The position numbers were made by a program, and so were the translations under genes. From NCBI RefSeq assembly GCF_008180725.1, contig NZ_VTEV01000005.1, positions 403,637-467,636 of the forward strand: 64,000 bases of DNA, given 5' to 3'. Source of the DNA: Sutcliffiella horikoshii (GTDB taxonomy: Bacteria; Bacillota; Bacilli; Bacillales; Bacillaceae_I). A model generated the notes under the pieces. The model saw only the letters and a program-made list of their open reading frames with translations. It did not search any database and was not told where the DNA came from. Positions 50,143 through 59,800 of the stretch are shown here, piece after piece (the stretch's first letter is position 1; each line of letters starts with the position of its first letter).

Positions 50143-50199
50143 TTTATTCTGTTACCAGAATAAATAGTACAAACTTCTGAATATTTTATATATTCAGAA
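50143..50199 (-). terminator. Two hairpins between GNAT and IclR genes
   Basis: TTCTGAATAT/ATATTCAGAA (50175-50199) and TTTATTCTG/CAGAATAAA (50143-50164), both perfect. They lie after the GNAT stop and before the IclR operator; the first is the likely GNAT terminator. Confidence 0.55.
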
Positions 50200-50228
50200 C
50201 ATATTAAAGCGCAGAAAAATGCCTTGTT

Positions 50229-50978
50229 TCAATACAACATCACATATTCATCCGTAAGTGTGAATCCCAACGCCTGATAAAACAAATGCAGATGTGGCAG
50301 TGTGGCATCGTAGAATAAAAACGGTGTTCTCTGTTTTTTATGTAAGTGATTTGCTAATGCTCTTGTGCATGCCAATCCATACCCTTTTCCACGAGAATCC
50401 TTATCGGTATAGATCCCACCGATTAAGGCATTTTGGGAGGTTTCGGAATGTGCCATTGCAATGGAAACAACCTTACTGCCTTCTTTTACGATAAAAGCAG
50501 AACCATTTCTAATAATGTTTGGCAGCCGCTCCGGAACTTCAATCATAATGTCTTTGACTGCATAAAATTCCTCAATGGCAGGTATATGGTCAAATGTTGC
50601 CTGATTGACCGGCGAGTTGGTTGGTAATGGTGATTGATTGGTCCTACTTAAATATCCGTAACAATAGGGATACGTTTGTCGATTCGGCATGTCGCCCAGA
50701 TGTAAAAGTATATCAGCTCTGCCATATAAATAAGTGGATGTAGTTTTGATTAGGTGTTGCTTGAGGAGTGGTAGATAGTGTTTGTCCATTATGGAAATTC
50801 CAGTATTCAATGGACTAAAATACTGTACGGCTACAAGCTTGTGGTGGTCATAATACCCATAAAATCCAAATCGTTTGTCTTCATTATGTAAGTACTCCAG
50901 ATACTCGTAGAACTGTAAATTGTTCCTTCGATCTTTTTCTATGAGCTTTACAAGTTCACGTTGATTACGCGTGTTCAA
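50229..50978 (-). CDS. GNAT N-acetyltransferase co-regulated with the IclR operon
   Basis: 249 residues from TTG 50978, whose ribosome site is poor. The N-terminal half is divergent; the C-terminal GNAT core is IVKEGSKVVSIAMAHSETSQ, then GGIYTDKDSRGKGYGLACTR with the acetyl-CoA loop SRGKGYG, then ATLPHLHLFYQALGF. An ATG at 51003, out of frame by one base across a run of six A, would extend it as MGYFRKRVLNTRN, so the true start is unsettled. IclR-type dyads sit upstream. Confidence 0.82.
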   Translation of the reverse strand: MNTRNQRELVKLIEKDRRNNLQFYEYLEYLHNEDKRFGFYGYYDHHKLVAVQYFSPLNTGISIMDKHYLPLLKQHLIKTTSTYLYGRADILLHLGDMPNRQTYPYCYGYLSRTNQSPLPTNSPVNQATFDHIPAIEEFYAVKDIMIEVPERLPNIIRNGSAFIVKEGSKVVSIAMAHSETSQNALIGGIYTDKDSRGKGYGLACTRALANHLHKKQRTPFLFYDATLPHLHLFYQALGFTLTDEYVMLY

Positions 50979-51026
50979 TACCCTTTTTTCGAAAATATCC
51001 CATCACTCCTGATTCGCTTCCACTTG

Positions 51027-51052
51027 TTTCCATTAGATGGAAATACGTTTCC
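51027..51052 (-). promoter_or_regulatory. IclR operator 2 (triple half-site)
   Basis: TTTCCA-TTAGA-TGGAAA (51027-51043) overlaps GGAAATACGTTTCC (51039-51052), so three alternating half-sites occur in 26 bp upstream of the GNAT gene. Confidence 0.65.
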
Positions 51053-51204
51053 GTTTTTGTTGTTGTAATCCATTATACATAGATTAACGATCTATTTCAA
51101 ATTTTCTAATAATTTTAATGGTTTTTTAGTCCAGTTTTTGGGACTTTTTATGGGGATTGACCCTTAGAGCGATGGGGTTTTGGGATGGTGCAAAAATTTT
51201 TGGG

Positions 51205-51238
51205 TTAATTTTTTTGGGGACAGGTCCCTTTTCCCCAT
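51205..51238 (+). repeat. Dispersed repeat, copy 21 (diverged)
   Basis: TTTTTTGGGGACAGGTCCCT, then TTTCCCC; keeps the GGGGACAGG core. In the gap between the GNAT promoter and rlmD. The other visible element is a short GTCC/GGGAC hairpin at about 51130. Confidence 0.5.
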
Positions 51239-51279
51239 TTGAAGTGGGCTTAAAGCAAGGAACCACCACTTGCTTTCTT

Positions 51280-51310
51280 AAAAAACCCTTGGACCTATTG
51301 GGCCAAGGGT
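51280..51310 (-). terminator. Intrinsic terminator of rlmD
   Basis: Minus strand ACCCTTGGCCCAATAGGTCC, then AAGGGTTTTTT; about 56 bp beyond the stop. A second hairpin, AAAGCAAG/CTTGCTTT, lies at 51252-51278. Confidence 0.8.
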
Positions 51311-51365
51311 CATATAGAACATGTTAATTTCAACTAAAGTCGGCTGCCCTAGCTTTTGAAAGCAT

Positions 51366-52733
51366 TCATTTTAACTTTATTAACGCGACTGCCTCGACAT
51401 GAACCGTATGAGGAAACATATCCACCGGTTGCACCTCAACCGTCTGATATCCCCCATCCTCCAACACTCTTAAATCTCTCGCAAGTGTCGCCGGATTACA
51501 GGATACATACACTACCTTCTTCGGCTTCATTTCCAGAATGGTTTGGAGTAATGCTTCATCACAGCCTTTACGCGGTGGATCTACCACTAACACGTCCGCG
51601 GTGTTGCCTTCCTTATACCATTTCGGGATCACGACTTCCGCTTCGCCCACTGCGAATTGTGCATTTGTGATTTCGTTTAGTTCTGCGTTACGTTTTGCAT
51701 CTTCAATTGCTTCTGGCACGATCTCGACGCCGAACACTTTTTTCGCTTTTTGGGCCAGGAACAAGGAGATGGTTCCGATACCGCAATAAGCATCAATGAC
51801 GCTCTCTTCACCTGTCAGTTCGGCATACTCGAGCGCTTTATCATACAGGACCTTCGTTTGCTCCGGATTGACCTGATAAAAGGATCTAGCTGAAATGGCA
51901 AACTTGATGTCTCCGATGAAATCATAGATGTACTCATTTCCCCAAAGTACACGCGTTTCGTCTCCGAAAATTACGTTCGTTTTCTTCGTGTTTACGTTTT
52001 GCACGACTGATTTCACTTCTGGTAGGGCGGCAGTGATTTCTTCCACAATCGCTCTGCGGTTGGGAATGTCTGGTGTGCGGGTGATAAGCACAACCATCAC
52101 TTCGCCAGTCACTAACCCATAACGGGCCATCACATGTCGCAGCACGCCTTTATGTGTTTTTTCATTGTAAGCACGCACACCATGCTTGTCACAAATTTTA
52201 CGGACGGTTTGAACGACACGGTCGTTGATTTCCTGCTGGATCAAGCATTCCTTCATATCGATGATCTCGTGGCTGCGCTGTTGGTAGAAGCCTGCAATCA
52301 GGCCACCTTCGCGTTCCCCAATTGGAACCTGGGCTTTGTTTCGGTAGCGCCACGGATTGTTGTCCATGCCTAGAACCGGATGAACCGGCACGTCTTTTAG
52401 GTGTCCGATGCGTTGTAGGACATCCTTGACTTGCTTTTGCTTGGCAACAAGCTGACCTTCATAGCTCAGGTGTTGAAGCTGGCAGCCTCCGCATTGCTTG
52501 TATATCGGGCACGGAGCGTCGACACGAAAAGGGCTTGTCTTGTGGATTTCCTCAATCCGGCCGAATGCGTAGCCTTTTTTTACTTTTATAATTTTGACTT
52601 TAATTTCCTCGTCTGGAAGTGCATTTTGGACAAAAATCGGAAAACCATCTATTTTTGCTACGCCGGCACCGTCATGAGTTAAATCCTGTACGGTGACATC
52701 GTAGTATTCATTTTTTTGAACAGGTACTGTCAT
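51366..52733 (-). CDS. rlmD: 23S rRNA (uracil-5-)-methyltransferase RlmD (RumA)
   Basis: 455 residues. N-terminal TRAM domain ([20 protein letters not shown]). Iron-sulfur cysteines [11 protein letters not shown] with a later one in [11 protein letters not shown] site [19 protein letters not shown], catalytic Cys in [14 protein letters not shown] and [11 protein letters not shown]. It methylates U1939-type positions of 23S rRNA (RlmCD in Bacillus can do two sites). Monocistronic. Confidence 0.95.
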   Translation of the reverse strand: MTVPVQKNEYYDVTVQDLTHDGAGVAKIDGFPIFVQNALPDEEIKVKIIKVKKGYAFGRIEEIHKTSPFRVDAPCPIYKQCGGCQLQHLSYEGQLVAKQKQVKDVLQRIGHLKDVPVHPVLGMDNNPWRYRNKAQVPIGEREGGLIAGFYQQRSHEIIDMKECLIQQEINDRVVQTVRKICDKHGVRAYNEKTHKGVLRHVMARYGLVTGEVMVVLITRTPDIPNRRAIVEEITAALPEVKSVVQNVNTKKTNVIFGDETRVLWGNEYIYDFIGDIKFAISARSFYQVNPEQTKVLYDKALEYAELTGEESVIDAYCGIGTISLFLAQKAKKVFGVEIVPEAIEDAKRNAELNEITNAQFAVGEAEVVIPKWYKEGNTADVLVVDPPRKGCDEALLQTILEMKPKKVVYVSCNPATLARDLRVLEDGGYQTVEVQPVDMFPHTVHVEAVALIKLK

Positions 52734-52754
52734 GTATTTTCTCTTCCTTCACGT

Positions 52755-53264
52755 TTAAAATCGCTGTTCCGATTGTACCACATGAAGTGGGGGCTTGCTA
52801 TTTGTTTGTCTAATCACTTTTTCTATTATGTACTGATATCCATATAGAACAACTGCTAAAATTACAGTAATACACCAGTACATACTTGGTGACATCCTTT
52901 TTAATTTAAATATTCCTACCTTTTTCAAGAAGCCACCAAAAAGAAATATATTTATCCAATCTAACACTATATTTGTAATTAAAAATTTTCGAAAAGAACC
53001 GTATGTTAACTTAAAGATCCACAGTGTTCCAATAAAGTGCGCACCTAAAATATATGTAAGATCTATTGGCGCATTAGAAAATAGAGGGTTATTGTTTTTA
53101 AACCATTTTTTTCGGTTAGCAATTATGGTAAATATACTTATAACTAGGTTAGCGAAAGTTGCTACGGGCAAAAAACGGACAAATGATTTCACTCCTATAA
53201 AAGGAACAGTTAACCATGGAAAAATTAACACACTTAAAGAAATGATCATTCTTTTATTAAGCAT
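52755..53264 (-). CDS. Multi-pass membrane protein, unknown
   Basis: 169 residues; ATG 53264 follows TTAGGAG; a longer in-frame extension has no site. Four helices at about 5-23, 27-48, 65-90 and 132-150, joined by basic loops (RKKWFKNNN, KKVGIFKLKRMSP). Unrecognised. Confidence 0.65.
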   Translation of the reverse strand: MLNKRMIISLSVLIFPWLTVPFIGVKSFVRFLPVATFANLVISIFTIIANRKKWFKNNNPLFSNAPIDLTYILGAHFIGTLWIFKLTYGSFRKFLITNIVLDWINIFLFGGFLKKVGIFKLKRMSPSMYWCITVILAVVLYGYQYIIEKVIRQTNSKPPLHVVQSEQRF

Positions 53265-53392
53265 ATACCTACTCCTAAAAACGGACTTTAAAGATATTAT
53301 TAACAATTTCTAGAAAGACATGTACGATAAAAAATTGCTTACTGGTTGAATATGTTAAAATTAGAATAGTTTTATGAAGGAGAGGTTGCCAA

Positions 53393-53587
53393 ATGACCAT
53401 TGTTGCTTTTTTAATAATCGCATGGGTACTAAGCTGGTTCGGTTTTAATCGCCTGTTTGTTCAAGCATTTAATGAACTATTTAATAAGGAAGTTTCCAAC
53501 GCCAGCTACTACTTTATTTTCTTTTGCATCGGTGTTATTGGAGATTTGATTTTATTTTTCAGGGGGCACTACCCGTTTGATTTGTAA
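53393..53587 (+). CDS. Small two-helix membrane protein
   Basis: 64 residues; ATG 53393 follows GAAGGAGAGG. Helices MTIVAFLIIAWVLSWFGF and YYFIFFCIGVIGDLILFF. Unknown function; stands alone. Confidence 0.6.
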   Translation: MTIVAFLIIAWVLSWFGFNRLFVQAFNELFNKEVSNASYYFIFFCIGVIGDLILFFRGHYPFDL

Positions 53588-53596
53588 AGAGAAATT

Positions 53597-53752
53597 GGGA
53601 AAGGGTGAAGTTCTCTAATTTTTATGTTATACACTTTTCGGCTCAGGTTCTACCCTTTTCCTGTGAGCTTCTACATTTCCCAAGATACCTTCTACATTTC
53701 CCGAACGACCTTCTACCCTTATTCACCCACCTTCTACATTTTTTGAAAAATT
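53597..53752 (+). repeat. Phased TTCTACATTTCCC box array, element B copy 2
   Basis: Boxes start at 53648, 53669, 53690, 53711 and 53732, exactly 21 bp apart. The middle units are TTCTACATTTCCCAAGATAC-like. An opposite-orientation box GGGAAAGGGTGAAG lies at 53597-53610. Same design as 22346-22610. The gap 53588-53896 holds nothing else except the terminator. Confidence 0.85.
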
Positions 53753-53821
53753 TGAAGATGAACTTGAAGCATTAGACCCTTCCAAAATTACAAAAGACAA
53801 TCTACAGTAAAGCCCTTCCAC

Positions 53822-53862
53822 AAAAAAAACCTTTCGCGAAGATTTCTCCTCACGAAAGGGTT
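53822..53862 (-). terminator. Intrinsic terminator of the giant repeat protein
   Basis: Minus strand AACCCTTTCGTG, loop, CGCGAAAGGTTTTTTTT, 35 bp past the stop codon. Confidence 0.85.
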
Positions 53863-53896
53863 CATCTCTAATCCAGTCAACTCAGGTCAATCCAGG

Positions 53897-56800
53897 TCAA
53901 ACATAACAACTAAACGTTAACCCACGTCGAACAATAAAAGTAATCATGGCTTCAGCTGATAAGCCGTCACTGTTTGTCACACGCACCACTACTTCATCTT
54001 TTCCAATATAGTTCAAGTCCGGTGTGTAGGTTATGATTCCCGTTATCGGATCAATAGAAGCAACACCGTTTCTCGGCCCACGAACAATTTCATACACCAA
54101 AGGTAATCCCTGTGGATCCTCAGCTAATACTTTTGCACAAATCGTAACATTGACATTTAAGAAAAATGTTTGGTCTGAAATAATTGGCGGTTGCGGCTGT
54201 GCTCCACCAGTCACCACAATGATTGCTTGTGCTGTTGCTGCTGCGCCGGCACCGTCTGTGACTATTACTGTAAAGGTATCTGTCCCGACAAAGCCAGGAT
54301 TAGGTGTATAGACAAACCGGCCACTAGCATCTAATGTAACCCGGCCATTGACAGGTGGAGTTAATAAATCAAATCTCAAAGGTATACCAAGGGTATCTGT
54401 CGCAGTGAACTGCCCGGTTACTATACTTCCGCTTGTTGTTTGAAGCCTTACATCTTCCACCGTAATGACATTAGCAGATGGCAGAACAGTGATAGTGACG
54501 ACTGCGAATGCTTGTTGACCACCATCATTACTTACTAAGACAATGAATTGATCGGTACCTGTAAATCCAGCATTTGGCGTGTACGTGTAAGCCCCATTGA
54601 CGGTTAATACCACCGTTCCTGAAGTCGGGGAAGATGCTATCGTATAGGTTAATGGGCGGCCCTGGGCATCACTTGCGACGATTTCGCCTTGCAGAATCTC
54701 CCCGGCACCAACGGTAACATTTTGATTCTCTGCTGTTACCTCACCCTCTTGTTGCTGAATGATTATGCTCACTACGGTATTGACAAAGTCCCCAATATCA
54801 TTATTGACGGTTGCAATAAAACTATCTAATCCAGTAAACCCGGCGTTTGGCGTATACGTGAATGTGCCGTCCGAATTGAAGATTATTGATCCATTACTTG
54901 GGCCACTATTTAACGTATAGGTCAGTGGGCGGCCAAGTGCATCCACTGCCACGACTGTGCCACTGACTGGCTGGTCTTGTTGACCGGTAACCGTTAATGG
55001 TTCTACTGTTATTTCACTTTGAAGCTGATCCACTACCACCGTGACAATTCCAATGGCCGAAACGCCAAGATCATTTTGCACCAACACAGTGAATGAGTCG
55101 GTTCCAAAGAATTCAGGGTTCGGAGTATAAGTGAATGTTCCATCCGGGTTTACTTCTACGGTACCGTTCGCTGGTGTTGATGCTTGAGAAAAGCGGAGGA
55201 TTCGTCCTTGAGAATCCGTTGCTACCACGACACCTTGTGCGCTTTGATTTTGCACCGTTTGAATAGTAAGATCTGTGACTGTAATGGTACTTTGTGGGTT
55301 ATCCACGATGACAGTGACTTGAGAAATCGCTTGATCTCCTTGGTCATTTTGCACTAGTACAGTAAATTGGTCTTGCCCTGTAAAGCCGGCATTTGGTGTA
55401 TAGAACACTGTGCCGTCTATATTAACTTCTGCTGTTCCATACAGCGGCGGCGAGTTTAACGAATAAGTTAGTGGTCTATTTAACTGATCCCTTGCAGTAA
55501 CTTGACCAGAGACGGCCAGCCCAGCCACGGTTCTTAAGGATAGATTTTCTGTCACCACTTCATTAGGAATAGCCGTGACCACAACAGTAATGGTGGTGGT
55601 AGCATTTAAGCCTTGTGGATTTTCTACCAACACGCTAAATTCGTCGTTTCCGACAAACCCTGAGTTTGGCGTATACGTAAAGGTCCCATCAGTATTTAGG
55701 TTAACCACACCATTAGCTGCACCACTTCCTAATAACGTATAGGTTAACGGCTGACCACTCGGATCTGTAGCAATGACCGTTCCTGAAACTGATTGTTCTT
55801 CTACCGTTTGAATGCTTTGGTCCGTCACAACTGGCTGCTGGTTGACTGGTCCTTGCACGGTAACAACAACCGTTGAAACGGCCGTATTTCCGTCAGCGTC
55901 CGTAACAAGAATCGTAAATTGATCTATTCCAAAAAAGCCGGTGGCTGGAACATAACGATAGGTCCCGTCTGCATTCACCGTCACTGTTCCGTTTGCCGGT
56001 TCAGTCTGTAGTGAATAGATTAGGGAAAGCCCAGTTGTACTCAATGCTACAACCTGCCCATCCACAGGTGTATTAAAGGTGGTAGAAATCTCGTAATCTT
56101 GGGCCAGAATGGCACTTGGTGTAGGCAACACGGTTACCCCGACGGTTGCCAGACCTTGTGTACCATTGCTATCTGTCACTAAAATAGTGAACAGGTCATC
56201 CCCTACAAAGTTTAGACTTGGCGTATACGTAAAGATTCCTTGTTGATTCACTACGGCAATTCCATTTTGAGGAGGCGTGCCAATTTGATAAGTGACCACT
56301 CCTTGCGCACCGGAAACCTCTATTAAACCTTCAACAGGTTGATTAACAAGCGTCGTAACATCCGTGCCAATGACAGTGAAAGGCTGCACCATAGTCGGTT
56401 CAATGGTGACAAATACAGTCCCAAACCCTTGCGCTCCTTGCGTATCTTCTACCACAACGGAGAAGGAATCCGCTCCTACATATGAAAGGTTAGGTGTATA
56501 CGTAAATATTCCGTCACTGTTCACAATCACACTTCCATAAAGCGGTGCAAGATTCATCCTGAAGGTAATAGGATCGCCTTCTGGATCATTCCCAATTAAT
56601 TGCCCTGTTACCGGCACTCCTTGCTGCGTCGAAATAGATTGATCCTCCACTGTTGGCGGACTATTCGTATCAACGACCGTTACAGTCCCAACAGAGTTTG
56701 CCACTCCTCCACCACTGTCCCGAAGCTCTATGACAAACGAATCCACCCCAACAAATCCAGGATTTGGGGTATACGTATAAATTCCATCAGGTGTCACGGT

Positions 56801-59800
56801 GACCGTCCCATTAAAAGGGGAACCTGATACGGAGTACGTGATAGGATCTCCGTCTGGATCAAATCCAGGAGTTTGGCCACTGATAGGCGTATCTTCTGGA
56901 GTTTCAACAGTAAAATCATTCGTTATTGGCGCGCGATTAACAGGAACTACCGTCACATTCACAATGGAGGTTGCTGTTAAGCCACTTGTATCTTTTAAAA
57001 TAACGGTGAATACATCCCCACCGGTATAATCTGGGTTTGGCGTATAGGTGTATGTTCCATCTGTATTTACCGTTACTACTCCATTCGCTGGAGGATTCCC
57101 TAGACTATAGGTAATTGGTTCTCCGTTCGGATCTGTTCCCACTACCCTTCCTACGAATGGTTGATTTTGCAGCGTTGTCACCGAATAGTTCGGAACCTCC
57201 GGCGGCTGCGGTACTGGTGTAACAGTAACTAACACATTGGTAATAACAAAATTCCCACCCGAATCGGTAATACGGACAGTGAATGCGTCTGTTCCCGTAA
57301 AATTTTCATTTGGCGTATAAGTGAAAATCCCATTATCGCTCGTTATAGTCACACTTCCATTTAGAGGTTGGTCCTCAATGGTATACGTTAGAGGCAACCC
57401 TTCCGGATCAATGGCAACGATTTGATTGGTAACTGGCGTTTCTTCCGGTGTGGAAACAAACACTTCGTTTGGTGCGATTGGTGGATCATCAACAGGTGTC
57501 ACGGTAATGGTAACGACCGATAATGCCGTTCCACCTTGCCCGTCACTAACTGTTACGCCAAAATTATCGCTACCGGAAAAATTCAAGTTTGGCGTATAGG
57601 TAAAGCTACCATCATCATTCACCGTGGCAACACCATTTGTCGCTTGGTATGCAAGAGAATAGATCAATGGGTCTCCATCAACGTCCGTTGCAACCACTAA
57701 ACCAGTGAGTGTAGTATCTTCTGGAATGGTATATTGATAGTCTGGGACGATTGTCGGATCATTCACAGGCAATACGGTGACATTAATGTTGACGATAATA
57801 AAGTTCCCTGCGCTATCCGTTACTCGTATCGTAAATGCATCAAGTCCTGTATAGTTTAGATTTGGTGTATACGTAAATGACCCTTGGGCATCCACAACAG
57901 CCGTACCATTCGCTGGAGCGTCCTCAAGTGCATAGGTGAGTGGGTCTCCATCTGGATCGATTGCGTTCACTGAACTGCTAATTGTCGTATCCTCATTTGT
58001 GACCAGGTCAATCTCATTGGGTGCAATTGGCGGGTCGTTCACCGGCAAAACGTTGATGGTGATGGTGGAAATCGCCTGCCCTCCGTTTGGATCACTTACA
58101 AGCACAGTGAAACTATCCGAACCATTAAAGTTTTCATTTGGCGTATAGGTGTATGTTCCATCCGAGTTCACTACCGCTACCCCGTTCGCTGGTAACGTTA
58201 ACAAGCTATAGGTTAGCGGATCGCCGTCCACATCGGTTCCTACGACACGATTAGCTAGAATTGTATCTTCATTTATACTAAACTCATAATTTGGCACAAC
58301 TGGTGCATCATTGACAGGATTGACGAAAACCTGCACATTTACAATAATGAAAGCTCCATTACTATCTGTTACTCGCACGGTAAATGAATCTGTTCCGGTA
58401 AAGTCAGGATTCGGTGTATACACAAATAATCCTTGCTCATCGATCACTGCTGTTCCATTTGCCGGTAAGTCTTCAATCGTATAAGTTAATGGATCTCCAT
58501 CTGGATCAATGGCATTCACCACTCCACCTACAGCCACATCTTCATCGGTAGAAACCGTGATTAAATTTGGCGCGATTGGCGAATCATTAACAGGTATGAC
58601 TGTTATTACCACTTCAGATATTGCCGTTGCCCCGTTAGAATCTGACACGGTCACAAAAAAGTTATCTACTCCGTTGAAATGAAGATTTGGCGTATACGTG
58701 AACGTGCCATCCGTATTAACGATCACCACTCCATTTGCTGGAGAACCAGTCAACTCATACGTCAATGAGTCCCCATCCACATCTGTTCCCACAACAATAC
58801 TCATTAAGGTGGTATCCTCATTAATCGTATACGCATAGTTAGGGACGGTCGGTGAGTCATTAACAGGTACTATGTTCACCAACACATTCGTAATGATAAA
58901 CAAGCCTTGCGGATCACTAATCCGCACAGTAAACGAGTCATTTCCAATAAAATTTGGATCCGGCGTATACGTAAAAGTACCGTCTGAGTTCACCACCACC
59001 GTTCCATTTACTGGTGGATCCTCTAGCGAATAAGTTAACGTATCCCCGTCTGGGTCAGTTGCGACAACTTGACTAGAAATCTCTGTATCCTCGTCTGTAA
59101 TGATGAAAATTTCGTTCGGGCCAACTGGTGGATCATTCACTGGAAGTACGGTGACGGTAATAATAGACGTTGACGTGCCACCCTGTCCGTCGTCCACTAG
59201 CACGGTAAATTCGTCCGCTCCATTAAAATTTTGATCTGGGGTATACGTGTAGGTTCCATCTCCATTAACAATTGCCATCCCGTTTGTTGGAGCGACAAGC
59301 AACGAAAAAGTCAATGGATCCCCGTCCGTATCTGTTGCAATTACCTGTAAAGAAATCGGCGTATCCTCATTCGTCGTAATTTGATAATTAGGCACAGCTG
59401 GCGCATCATTCACTGGTGTTACGATGATTACTTGGGAAGATGTTGCATTTCCCCCTGCATTATCCGTAACAAAAACGATGAACGAATCAATTCCGTTAAA
59501 ATTTTGTACAGGTGTGTAGGTGAAAGCCCCTGTCGCACTATCTAGTGAAACCGAGCCGAACTGGGGCAACGTTTGTAAAGTATAGACCAGTGGATTTGAA
59601 GGAATACTCGTTGCTACGACTTGCCCTTGTAATGGAATGTCTTCAGGTGTTGTTAGCTGCGCATCGTCCGCTATCGTATTACCATTGCTTGCCAATACCG
59701 TTACACTTACTGTGGATAACCCTGTCTCTCCTTGGGTATCGGTGACAAGCACCGTAAACACATCATCCCCAATAAAACCGGCATTAGGAGAATAAGTGAA

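Noticed and set aside
53897-53960. LPXTG sortase or S-layer anchor in the giant protein
   Set aside because: The C-terminus ends in LTFSCYV with no LPXTG, hydrophobic tail or SLH motif; any anchor would have to be N-terminal outside the window.
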